Positions 8,963-16,285 of a stretch of 22,340 nucleotides of DNA are shown here, in pieces; positions within the stretch are counted from its first letter, which is position 1, and each line of letters starts with the position of its first letter. Under the pieces are notes generated by a model. It searched no databases, was not told the origin of the DNA, and saw only the letters and a list, made by a program, of their open reading frames with translations. The stretch covers positions 1 to 22,340 of the forward strand of contig CAKUJB010000017.1 of assembly GCA_934661165.1 (NCBI GenBank). Direction: 5' to 3'. The translations under genes were made by a program, and so were the position numbers. Origin of the DNA: an uncultured Microbacteriaceae bacterium (GTDB taxonomy: Bacteria; Actinomycetota; Actinomycetes; Actinomycetales; Microbacteriaceae).

Positions 8963-8975
8963 CTCAGGCCGTCGC
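8951..8975. terminator. Palindrome containing both convergent stop codons (candidate bidirectional terminator)
   Basis: GGCCTG-ACT-CAGGCC (8956-8970) is a perfect 6-bp stem with a 3-nt loop centred on 8963. After one A/G mismatch the stem continues for four more pairs. Its middle encodes the GAPDH TGA (8960-8962) and the opposing gene's TGA (8966-8964). There is no T-tract. Confidence 0.45.
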
Positions 8976-10331
8976 GGGCTCGACCTCGTCGGACGAGACG
9001 TCGGGCCCCATCGCATCCGGCTCCGCCGCGCCGGCGCGCAGGATCGCGAGGAACCACCACGCGAGCAGGGCGACGAGCGCGATGAGCACGATGCCCGGCC
9101 AGCGCAGCGGCAGGAACCACACGAGCAGCAGCGGCACGACGATGATCACGGCGTGCACGAGCGCGCGCTGCCCGACGAGGAACCGCACCCAGCCGGCCCC
9201 GCGCCAGGCCGGGACGCCGATGAGCGCGGCGAGCCGCGCATTCATGCCGGCGAATGCGGTGCGCAGCCGCGCACTGCCGAGCAGCAGGGCGAGCGCCGCG
9301 GTGAGCACGCCGATCAGCAGCAGGTCCCCCGCGCTCTCGCGCATCCCGCGGAGCACGTGGTCGACGATCGTCGCGACGGCCGCGCCCGGGAGGCCGGCCC
9401 GCACCCCCTCCGAGACGGCGAGCGTCGAGCCGACCAGGGCCGCGATGAGGAACGCTCCCGCACCGACCGCGACGCCGATCGCCGCTCCCGCGATCGCGAT
9501 GCGGCGCCGACGCGCGAGGAGGATGCCGGCGACGAACAGCACGAGGGCGAGGATCGGCACCCAGGTGCCGACCGCGGTCGTGATCGCGTGGACCGTGCCG
9601 ATGAGCGCGAGCGCGTCGCTCTGCGCCACGACGAACGAGGCGTCGATCGACGGGATCAGCGAGGTGAGCGGGAAGCCGTTGTCGGCGAGGTGCTCGCTGA
9701 TGCGCTCGACGATGGGCCCGAGCTGCACGATGATCTGACCCGAGCGGTCGATGACGATCGCACTGTCGGGCGACGGCCCGGCGACGGTCGCGACGAGTGC
9801 CCGGTGGCTCGTCTGCAGGGCGATCGTCCACACCTGCGCGAAGAGCTCCGAGGTGACGAACTGCTCGACGCCGGAGCGCAGCAGCGAGTGGAGGCCCTGC
9901 ACGGCGGGCTCGCGGAGCAGGCCGAGCGCGGCCTCCGCCGAGCGGGGCAGGCCGAGCTCGCCGATCCCGTCGAAGAGCGCGTCGGTCGTCGCGCCGAGAT
10001 CGAGCTGCTCCTCGATCGCGGCGACCGCGGCGTCGGTCACCGCCTGCTGGATCGCGGGATCCGAGGCGAGCGGCGCGAACGTCGCGACGAAGGTCGCTTC
10101 GTCGACGAGCTCGGCCCTCGCCCAGCCCGCGACGATCGAGACCGGCACGAGGATGGCGGCGACGACGATGAGCAGCGCCGAGGACACCGACCGCCACGAG
10201 ACCCGCCGTCGCGGCCGAGGCGCCGGGGTGGCGGCCTGCAGGCGCGCATTCTCCGCCTCGAGCTCGGCGACCCGCTCGGCGAGGGCCTCCCGGTCCGGAT
10301 CGACGGCGGGGGCTGGGGCGGGCTTGGCCAC
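8964..10331 (-). CDS. Multi-pass membrane protein of unknown function
   Basis: I do not recognise a characterised family in this 455-residue protein. Residues 13-34 form a short leucine-zipper-like coil (LAERVAELEAENARLQAA), followed by a basic stretch (RPRRRVSWRS) and a first membrane segment (about 50-70). A large, mostly hydrophilic region of about 180 residues follows, probably outside the cell. Four to five further membrane segments come next, including VPILALVLFVAGILL, AGAAIGVAVGAGAFLIAALVG, LLLIGVLTAALALLLG and VIIVVPLLLVWFLPL. The tail is acidic. The start is GTG 10331, with AAGGAG 6 nt upstream and a TAGCGT -10 further up. It is monocistronic between converging GAPDH and a divergent copper/nitrite cluster. 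The cytoplasmic-coil-plus-external-domain layout could suit a sensor or scaffold, but this is speculation. Confidence 0.85.
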   Translation of the reverse strand: MAKPAPAPAVDPDREALAERVAELEAENARLQAATPAPRPRRRVSWRSVSSALLIVVAAILVPVSIVAGWARAELVDEATFVATFAPLASDPAIQQAVTDAAVAAIEEQLDLGATTDALFDGIGELGLPRSAEAALGLLREPAVQGLHSLLRSGVEQFVTSELFAQVWTIALQTSHRALVATVAGPSPDSAIVIDRSGQIIVQLGPIVERISEHLADNGFPLTSLIPSIDASFVVAQSDALALIGTVHAITTAVGTWVPILALVLFVAGILLARRRRIAIAGAAIGVAVGAGAFLIAALVGSTLAVSEGVRAGLPGAAVATIVDHVLRGMRESAGDLLLIGVLTAALALLLGSARLRTAFAGMNARLAALIGVPAWRGAGWVRFLVGQRALVHAVIIVVPLLLVWFLPLRWPGIVLIALVALLAWWFLAILRAGAAEPDAMGPDVSSDEVEPATA

Positions 10332-10367
10332 TGGGGTCTCCTTCGACGCGGCGCGGGGTGCCTCCGA

Positions 10368-10373
10368 ACGCTA
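10368..10373 (-). promoter_or_regulatory. Putative -10 box of the membrane-protein gene
   Basis: Minus-strand TAGCGT, the same hexamer as the pirin -10, lies 36 nt upstream of the GTG at 10331 and ahead of its AAGGAG ribosome-binding site. Confidence 0.4.
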
Positions 10374-10443
10374 GCGCACCGGGACCGCGCGCAATAGCCG
10401 CGAGCGCGGCGGTGCGGGCGAAGGCTCGGGAACCGCCCACGAC

Positions 10444-10449
10444 TAGAGT
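10444..10449 (+). promoter_or_regulatory. Putative -10 box of the nitrite-reductase cluster
   Basis: TAGAGT matches TANNNT. Its predicted start point near 10457 coincides with the GTG at 10458, favouring a leaderless transcript. No FNR/NnrR-like palindrome was recognised nearby. Confidence 0.45.
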
Positions 10450-10457
10450 GATTGGGG

Positions 10458-11618
10458 GTGAGTATCGTGACGCGACGGGCTTCGGGTGACCGGACCGGCG
10501 AACGGCGCACCGGGACCACCCGCCGCGGCCCCTCCTGGCGACTGGCCTGGCTGCTGCCCGCTGCGGTCGCCCTCCTCGCGGGCCTCGATGCCGGCGTCCT
10601 CCTCCTCGGGCTGCCCGCGCCGATCGACGCGACCAGGCTGCCCGAGGTGCACGGCATGCTCCTCGTGCTCGGCTTCGTCGGCACGCTCATCTCGCTCGAG
10701 CGCGCGACGGCGCTCGACCGCTGGGTCGGCTACCTCGCGCCCGCGCTGCTCGGACTGGGGGGCCTGCTGCTCGTCGCGACGCCGGTGCCGCTCATCGTCG
10801 CGAAGGCCGTGCTCGTCGCCGGCACCGCGGCGCTCGCGCTCGTCTACGTGCCGCTGTGGCGGCGGCAGTACGACGCCGCGCAGCTCACCCAGCTCCTCGG
10901 CGCGGCGCTCGCCTGCGTCGGCGCGATCATCTGGCTCGGCCAGGACACCATGACGCACGTCGTGCCCTGGCTCGTCGGATTCCTCGTGCTCACGATCGCC
11001 GCCGAGCGCGTCGAGCTCGCCCGCATCACGATGGGGCCGGGCGCCGGCTCGCGGCTGCTCGCGCACGCCTGGGCGCTCAGCGCCGCGCTGCTCATCGGCT
11101 TGGCCCTCCCCGACGCCGGCGCGATCCTCCTCGGACTCACGCTGCTCTCCCTCGGCGGCTGGCTCGTCGTCCACGACGTCGCCAGGCGCACGATCCGCGC
11201 CACCGGGGTGAGTCGCTACATGGCCGCGTGCATCCTCGCCGGCTACGTCTGGCTCGGGGTCGCGGGCGCGGCGCTCCTCTTCGGCGAGCCGGTGAGTCGC
11301 GGGACCTACGACGCTGTCGTGCACGCGATCTTCCTCGGCTACACGTTCTCGATGATCATGGCGCACGCCACGACGATCCTCCCCGCGGTGCTGCGGGTCG
11401 CGCTGCCCTACCGGCCCGCGTTCTGGGCGCCGATCGCACTGCTCCAGGTCGCGCTCGTCATCCGACTCTGGCTCGGCGACGGCCTCCAGCAGCAGTGGGC
11501 CTGGCAGGTCGGCGGCGTGCTCGGCGTCGCCGCGCTCATCCTCTTCGCGCTCACCGCCCTGACGAGCGCCCTGCTCGGCCCGCCGAGGGCGCCGCGACCC
11601 GACGGAGACCAGCCATGA
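10458..11618 (+). CDS. NnrS-like multi-pass membrane protein
   Basis: This 386-residue protein has roughly eleven to twelve hydrophobic helices and almost no soluble domain. Membrane-embedded histidines stand out: His65 in VHGMLLVLGFVGT, His289 in VVHAIFLGYTFSMIMAHATTILPAVL, and His303. This spacing resembles NnrS, a haem- and copper-containing membrane protein linked to nitric-oxide stress, and the N-terminal half of the next gene. It immediately precedes and overlaps the NirK fusion (ATGA), so a shared role in nitrite/NO metabolism is likely (inference). The start is ambiguous: GTG 10458 fits a leaderless start from the TAGAGT box; GTG 10467 is 9 nt downstream. The NnrS assignment is by pattern and context only. 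Confidence 0.7.
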   Translation: MSIVTRRASGDRTGERRTGTTRRGPSWRLAWLLPAAVALLAGLDAGVLLLGLPAPIDATRLPEVHGMLLVLGFVGTLISLERATALDRWVGYLAPALLGLGGLLLVATPVPLIVAKAVLVAGTAALALVYVPLWRRQYDAAQLTQLLGAALACVGAIIWLGQDTMTHVVPWLVGFLVLTIAAERVELARITMGPGAGSRLLAHAWALSAALLIGLALPDAGAILLGLTLLSLGGWLVVHDVARRTIRATGVSRYMAACILAGYVWLGVAGAALLFGEPVSRGTYDAVVHAIFLGYTFSMIMAHATTILPAVLRVALPYRPAFWAPIALLQVALVIRLWLGDGLQQQWAWQVGGVLGVAALILFALTALTSALLGPPRAPRPDGDQP

Positions 11619-14299
11619 TGCTCCCCATCCGCCCGATCGAGGACCAGAAGGCACCGGGCCGCGGCTTCTGGCCGATGCGGGACCTGCCGACCGTGCTGTG
11701 GATCGTCCTCGCGATCGTCGCGACGGTCGTGCACCGCGACCTGCCGATGCCGCGCTGGCTCATGATCCACCTGCTGCTGCTCGGCGCGGTCACCCACGCG
11801 ATCCTCGTGTGGAGCCAGCACTTCTCCTACGCCCTGCTGCGCAGCGCCGCGACCGTCGCGGACCGGCGGATGCAGAACGCGCGACTCATCCTCGCGAACG
11901 CGGGGGCGGCACTCGTCTTCGTCGGCGTGCCGACGGAGATCTGGGCCGTGACGCTCCTCGGCGCCGCCTCGCTCATCGTCGCGGTCGGCTGGCACGGCGT
12001 CAGCCTCATCCGCCGGGCCAGGGCGAAGCTGCCCGGGCGTTTCGGGAGGAGCGTCCGGTATTACATCGCCGCCGCGGGACTGCTGACGATCGGGGCCGCG
12101 CTCGGCGCATTCCTCGCGAGCGGCGACGCCGCGCCGCACCTCGTCCTCGCGCACGCGCTCATCAACGTGCTCGGCTGGATCGGCCTCACCGTCGCGGGCA
12201 CGGTCGTGACCCTGTGGCCGACGATCCTGCGCACGCGGGCCGACGACTTCGCCGCGACCGGGGCAGTTCGGGCGCTGCCGTGGCTCGCCGCGGGCGTCGT
12301 CGTCGCGGCCGCCGGCGCGGCGCTCGCGCTGCTGCCCGTCCTCGCGCTCGGCCTCGGCGGCTACCTCGCCGGGCTGCTCGTCATCGGCGTGTCGCTCTGG
12401 CGGGCGGCGCGGCAGGCGCCGCCGCGGACCTTCGCCGCGCTGTCGGTCGGCACGGCGCTGCTGTGGTGGGCGGGGTGCGTCGCGACGCTCATCGTCGGCG
12501 CACTCGTCGCATTCGTCGACGGCTCCGGGTTCGCGGCCGTCGTCGCGCTCGTCGACGAGCTCGTGCCGTTCCTCGCCGCCGGCTTCGCCGCGCAGGTGCT
12601 CATCGGAGCGCTGAGCTACCTCACGCCCGTCGTGCTCGGCGGCGGCCCGACGCCGGTGCGGGTCGGCACGACCGCCTTCGACCAGCTCGGGCCGCTGCGC
12701 GTCGCGATCGCGAACGTCGCACTCGTCGTGTGCGCGCTGCCCGTGTCGAGCCTCATCCGCGTCGCCGCCTCGATCCTGTACGTCATCGCGATGGCGTCGT
12801 TCCTGCCGATCATGTTCGTCGCGATGCGCGCGCAGCGGCGGGCGAAGGCGCAGGGCGTCGTGCTCGAGGAGCGCCGCCACGGCCCCATCGCGCCGGAGGG
12901 CGAGCAGCCGCGCGGCCGTCGCGCGGGCCAAGCGGTCGCGGGTCTCATCGCCGTCATGCTCACGGTCGGGGCGTGCGCCGCCATCGACCCGGTGCCGCTC
13001 GGCTGGGGCGGCGGCGCGGTCGTCGACGAGGACGCACCGGTCATGACCGTCCAGGTCGAGGCGATCGACATGCACTACACGCCTGACGTCATCGAGGTGC
13101 CGGTCGGCACGCGTCTCGTCATCGAGCTCACGAACGCGGACCCGACGCAGGTCCACGACCTCGTCTTCGCGAACGGCGTCAAGGGCGAGCGGCTGTGGCC
13201 CGGCGAGTCGGAGACGATCGACGTCGGCGTCATCACGGGCGATCTCGAGGGCTGGTGCTCGGTCGTCGGCCACCGGCAGATGGGCATGGAGCTCACGATC
13301 GTCGCGACGGGCGGGGACGCCTCGGGCGAGTCCGAGTCAGCGTCGGACGCCGATGCCGGGACGAATGCGGCGAGCGGCCACGCGGCCCACGGCACCACGG
13401 CGTCGGCCTCGTCGGGCATCGATCTCATGGCCGAGCCCGGCATGGACTTCGTGCCGTATGACGCCGTCCTCGAACCGCTACCGCCCGCATCGGGCCCGCA
13501 GACGCACCGGCTCACGCTCACCGCGAGCAACACGGTGCTCGAGGTCGCGCCTGGGGTGACGCAGACGCTCTGGACCTATGGCGACACCGCACCGGGGCCG
13601 GTCCTGCACGGGCGCGTCGGCGACGTCTTCGAGATCACGCTCGTCAACGACGGCTCGATCGGACACTCGATCGACTTCCATGCGAGCGCACTGGCCCCCG
13701 ACGGCCCGATGCGCACGATCGCCCCCGGCGAGCAGCTCACCTACACGTTCACCGCCGAGCGGGCCGGCATCTGGATGTATCACTGCTCGACGATGCCCAT
13801 GACCGCGCACATCGCGAACGGCATGTACGGCGCCGTCGTCATCGAACCCGACGACCTGCCGACCGTCGACCGCAGCTACGTCCTCGTGCAGGGCGAGTAC
13901 TACCTGGGCGACCACGACGCCGGCGAGGTCGACGTCGACAAGATCGCCGACCGCCGTCCCGACCTCGTCACCTTCAACGGTCACGCGAGTCAGTACGTGC
14001 ACGAGCCGCTCACGGCCGCGGTCGGCGAGCGCGTGCGCTTCTGGGTCCTCGACGCGGGGATCGAGCGGCCGACGAGCTTCCACATCGTCGGCGGCCAGTT
14101 CGACACGGTGTGGTCCGAGGGTCGCTACCTCATCGACCGCGCGGTGACGACGGGCTCGCAGGCGCTCGGACTCATGCCGGCACAGGGAGGCTTTGTCGAG
14201 CTGGCCTTCCCCGAGGCCGGGCACTACCCGTTCGTGTCGCACTTCATGCGCGACGCGGAGCTCGGCGCGACGGGATTCGTCGACGTCAGCGCGGGGTAG
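11615..14299 (+). CDS. nirK: Membrane-anchored fusion: NnrS-like domain, cupredoxin and copper nitrite reductase
   Basis: This 894-residue protein has three modules. Residues 25-455 hold about twelve to thirteen membrane helices with embedded histidines (IHLLLLGAVTHAILVWSQH, and His180 in LVLAHALINVLGW). Residues 475-565 are a plastocyanin-like cupredoxin with a complete type-1 copper set: His514, Cys548, His553, Met558. A linker rich in Ser, Gly, Ala and His (567-600) leads to a two-cupredoxin NirK/AniA core. There, type-1 ligands are His684, Cys724, His732 and Met737; type-2 ligands are His689, His723 and His823; the catalytic Asp687 is in HSIDFH. NirK reduces nitrite to nitric oxide. The extra cupredoxin may deliver electrons, and the membrane part may take them from the quinol pool (inference). 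ATG 11615 overlaps the previous stop by 4 nt, indicating translational coupling. GGAG lies 7 nt upstream. Confidence 0.93.
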   Translation: MMLPIRPIEDQKAPGRGFWPMRDLPTVLWIVLAIVATVVHRDLPMPRWLMIHLLLLGAVTHAILVWSQHFSYALLRSAATVADRRMQNARLILANAGAALVFVGVPTEIWAVTLLGAASLIVAVGWHGVSLIRRARAKLPGRFGRSVRYYIAAAGLLTIGAALGAFLASGDAAPHLVLAHALINVLGWIGLTVAGTVVTLWPTILRTRADDFAATGAVRALPWLAAGVVVAAAGAALALLPVLALGLGGYLAGLLVIGVSLWRAARQAPPRTFAALSVGTALLWWAGCVATLIVGALVAFVDGSGFAAVVALVDELVPFLAAGFAAQVLIGALSYLTPVVLGGGPTPVRVGTTAFDQLGPLRVAIANVALVVCALPVSSLIRVAASILYVIAMASFLPIMFVAMRAQRRAKAQGVVLEERRHGPIAPEGEQPRGRRAGQAVAGLIAVMLTVGACAAIDPVPLGWGGGAVVDEDAPVMTVQVEAIDMHYTPDVIEVPVGTRLVIELTNADPTQVHDLVFANGVKGERLWPGESETIDVGVITGDLEGWCSVVGHRQMGMELTIVATGGDASGESESASDADAGTNAASGHAAHGTTASASSGIDLMAEPGMDFVPYDAVLEPLPPASGPQTHRLTLTASNTVLEVAPGVTQTLWTYGDTAPGPVLHGRVGDVFEITLVNDGSIGHSIDFHASALAPDGPMRTIAPGEQLTYTFTAERAGIWMYHCSTMPMTAHIANGMYGAVVIEPDDLPTVDRSYVLVQGEYYLGDHDAGEVDVDKIADRRPDLVTFNGHASQYVHEPLTAAVGERVRFWVLDAGIERPTSFHIVGGQFDTVWSEGRYLIDRAVTTGSQALGLMPAQGGFVELAFPEAGHYPFVSHFMRDAELGATGFVDVSAG

Positions 14300-14864
14300 G
14301 CGGCGGCCCCGACGTCGCTTCCGGGTGCCCGTCGATTCCGTACCGGCCCGTGATCGGGTCGATGAAGACGTCGGTTTCCGGTGGCGGCCGCAGCGTGAAC
14401 CGGAGGAACGCGGTGAGCAGACCCACGAGGAAGCACACCGCCGCGATGATCGTCCCGACGCCGGCGTCGAGCCGAAGGAACAGGTCGACGAAGACCGCCT
14501 GCGCGATCGCGATGACGACGCCGAAGACGGTGATGTCGATCCACACCCGGTTGCGTTTGACGACGTGCTTGTACAGGAAGATGAGCCCGACCATCGCGAC
14601 CGGGATCGCGTACATCGCGATGGTCGCCGCGGGGACGAAGGCCGGGTATCGGTGGCCGCCTGCGACGAACAGCACGGTTTGCAGGAGCAGCGTCGGCCAC
14701 ACCGCGATCTTGATGTGCTCCCAATAGCTCTCGTTGACCGCCCCGAACACGGCGGCGAGTCGGCTGTGACGAGCCCAGTCGTAGAGGAAGTGCAGCAGCG
14801 AGCCGACGCCGATTAGCGGCAGAATCATCCACCAGCTCACTGCGACGATCGCGCCCTGGGTCAT
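14286..14864 (-). CDS. DUF6512-like membrane protein
   Basis: This 192-residue protein has five to six hydrophobic helices and the sequence GSLLHFLYDWARHS followed by VFGAVNESYWEHIKI, a pattern I associate with the DUF6512 family of unknown function. The C-terminal tail is hydrophilic and proline-rich. ATG 14864 is used here; TTG 14876 in the same frame is possible, and no clear Shine-Dalgarno is visible for either. Its 3' end overlaps the NirK fusion by 14 bp tail to tail. It lies 59 bp downstream of the MarR gene on the same strand, so the two may be cotranscribed. No function can be assigned. Confidence 0.8.
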   Translation of the reverse strand: MTQGAIVAVSWWMILPLIGVGSLLHFLYDWARHSRLAAVFGAVNESYWEHIKIAVWPTLLLQTVLFVAGGHRYPAFVPAATIAMYAIPVAMVGLIFLYKHVVKRNRVWIDITVFGVVIAIAQAVFVDLFLRLDAGVGTIIAAVCFLVGLLTAFLRFTLRPPPETDVFIDPITGRYGIDGHPEATSGPPPTPR

Positions 14865-14923
14865 GCGACCATGCAATCATGCACAACCATGCCGCGCACG
14901 AGCACTCGGTGCGACGGGGAGCT

Positions 14924-15424
14924 TCAGGGTGACGAACGCCCGGTAGCGTCGGGGCCGAAGTCCGCACCGCCGCCCAGGCGCCCCCGGATCGCGTGGGCGA
15001 TGTCCCCGAGCGCCTCGAGCTGCGCCGGCGTCAGGGCGTCGATGACGAGGCGCCTGGCGGTGTCGACGTGCTCGGGCATGGCGCGGATGAGGACGCGGCG
15101 GCCGGCGGGGGTGAGCCGCGCATTCCTCGCCCGTCCGTCGGTCGCGGATCGCTTCCGCGCGACGAGGTCGCGTCGCTCGAGCCGGGTGAGCACGTGGGAC
15201 AGGCGCGGCAGCGTCGAGTTCGTGCCAGCAGCGAGCTCGGACAGTTGGAGCTGGCCGTCGGGGGCGACGCGAAGCACGGAGAGCACGATGAACTCGAAGT
15301 GCGTGAGCCCCGCATCGCGCTGCAGCTGCGCGTCGAGCGCGGCCGGGAGCAACTCGGCGACGGCGATGAGCCCGGTCCAGGCGCGGGACTCCGTGGAATT
15401 CATTCGCGGGACCTGGAATACCAT
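14924..15424 (-). CDS. MarR-family transcriptional regulator
   Basis: This is a 166-residue winged-helix repressor. The core LQLSELAAGTNSTLPRLSHVLTRLERRDLVARKRSATDGRARNARLTPAGRRVL contains the recognition helix (about 75-95), the DxR wing motif (ATDGRARNARLT) and the long C-terminal dimerisation helix. It contains no cysteine, so thiol-based oxidant sensing is unlikely. It is divergent from the NADP-reductase-like gene at 15504 and probably controls it through the palindrome at 15443-15454. ATG 15424 is chosen because a -10 (TACGAT) ends 7 nt before it, implying a leaderless message; ATG 15403 (MNSTES) is an alternative that would also give a normal-length protein. Confidence 0.92.
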   Translation of the reverse strand: MVFQVPRMNSTESRAWTGLIAVAELLPAALDAQLQRDAGLTHFEFIVLSVLRVAPDGQLQLSELAAGTNSTLPRLSHVLTRLERRDLVARKRSATDGRARNARLTPAGRRVLIRAMPEHVDTARRLVIDALTPAQLEALGDIAHAIRGRLGGGADFGPDATGRSSP

Positions 15425-15430
15425 GCCGCC

Positions 15431-15458
15431 ATCGTAGGTTAGTTGACGCGACAAGCAA
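15431..15458 (-). promoter_or_regulatory. Putative marR promoter
   Basis: On the minus strand TTGCTT (15458-15453), a 16-bp spacer and TACGAT (15436-15431) form a promoter whose start would coincide with the ATG at 15424. Confidence 0.5.
15443..15454. promoter_or_regulatory. Candidate MarR operator TTGNCGCGNCAA
   Basis: A 12-bp near-perfect palindrome (10 of 12 positions symmetric) lies in the 79-bp gap between the divergent regulator and reductase genes and inside the marR promoter spacer. This is the usual place and shape for an autoregulated MarR operator. Binding is inferred. Confidence 0.5.
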
Positions 15459-15503
15459 TCGAATCCGGTCCACGAGACCGCGAAACCCCTAGGAGCAGCA
15501 GAC

Positions 15504-16127
15504 ATGACCAAGGTCACCGTCATCGGAGCAGGCAACATCGGCGGCGCGGTCGCCTCCCTCGCGAGCAAGGCCGGCGCGAGCGTCCAGGTCCTCGCCCGCA
15601 ACCCCGAGCAGTCCGCGACGATCGCCGCCCCGCTCGGCGCCGTCGCCGGCCGCATCGGCGACCCGATCACGGGCGACATCGTCGTCCTCGCCCTCCCCTA
15701 CGGCGCCGTCGCCGAGGTCCTCGGCGGCTACGAGGGCGCGCTCGGCGGCAAGGTGCTCGTCGACGTGACGAACCCCGTCGACTTCCAGACCTTCGACGAC
15801 CTCGTCGTCCCGGCCGACTCCTCCGCAGCCCGCGTCATCCAGGACGCCGTCCCGGGCGCCCGCGTCGTGAAGGCGTTCAACACGAACTTCGGCGCGACGA
15901 TCGCGACCGGCGAGGTCGGCCCGCTCACGACGACCGTCCTCGCCGCGGGCGACGACGCCGACGCGAAGCAGGCCGTCATCGATCTCGCGACCGCCGCGGG
16001 CCTGCGCGCCATCGACGCCGGCGCGCTTAAGCGGGCGCGCGAGCTCGAGGCCCTCGCCTTCCTGCAGATCACCCTCGCCGCCGGCGAGAAGACCCCGTGG
16101 ACGGGCGGCTTCGGCCTCATCGGCTGA
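15504..16127 (+). CDS. F420-dependent NADP reductase-like Rossmann protein
   Basis: This 207-residue single-domain protein begins with a Rossmann motif MTKVTVIGAGNIGGAVASLASKAG and carries VVLALPYGAVAEVL, VDVTNPVD and RVVKAFNTNFG, the pattern of the coenzyme-F420-dependent NADP oxidoreductase (FNO) family. It probably binds NADP(H). Whether F420 or another small molecule is the partner cannot be decided, because many relatives in non-F420 organisms act on unknown substrates. ATG 15504 has AGGAG 8 nt upstream. It is divergent from a MarR regulator with a shared palindrome, so it is likely induced by a small-molecule ligand such as a phenolic or oxidative stress compound (inference). A strong hairpin terminator follows. 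Confidence 0.85.
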   Translation: MTKVTVIGAGNIGGAVASLASKAGASVQVLARNPEQSATIAAPLGAVAGRIGDPITGDIVVLALPYGAVAEVLGGYEGALGGKVLVDVTNPVDFQTFDDLVVPADSSAARVIQDAVPGARVVKAFNTNFGATIATGEVGPLTTTVLAAGDDADAKQAVIDLATAAGLRAIDAGALKRARELEALAFLQITLAAGEKTPWTGGFGLIG

Positions 16128-16149
16128 ATCGGCTCGCCGCAGCACCGCA

Positions 16150-16193
16150 CGACGGCCCGTGACCCGCGCATCGCCGCAGGTCACGGGCCGTCG
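16150..16193 (+). terminator. Strong hairpin terminator
   Basis: A perfect 15-bp stem (CGACGGCCCGTGACC paired with its complement) with a 14-nt loop starts 22 bp after the reductase stop. It lacks a T-tract, which is common in high-GC actinobacteria. Confidence 0.75.
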
Positions 16194-16254
16194 ACGCGTG
16201 CGGGCGCTCCTCGGTCATGAGGTCGATGTCACCGCCGCGCGGGACCGCGGCCGC

Positions 16255-16260
16255 TAGGGT
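16255..16260 (+). promoter_or_regulatory. Putative -10 box of the copper ATPase gene
   Basis: TAGGGT matches TANNNT 26 nt before the GTG at 16286. A GGGG-GTCGAG-CCCC dyad (16261-16274) lies directly at the expected start site and could be an operator for a metal sensor such as CsoR; that link is speculative. Confidence 0.4.
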
Positions 16261-16285
16261 GGGGGTCGAGCCCCGGGAGGACGAC

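Noticed and set aside
10856..11614. The long open extension upstream of the NirK fusion start
   Set aside because: It is Arg-rich shadow sequence lying under the NnrS-like gene; the ATG at 11615 with GGAG and a 4-nt overlap is a better start.
11408..13273. A 621-residue minus-strand frame rich in Arg and Asp
   Set aside because: Shadow of the NirK fusion with no hydrophobic or domain structure.
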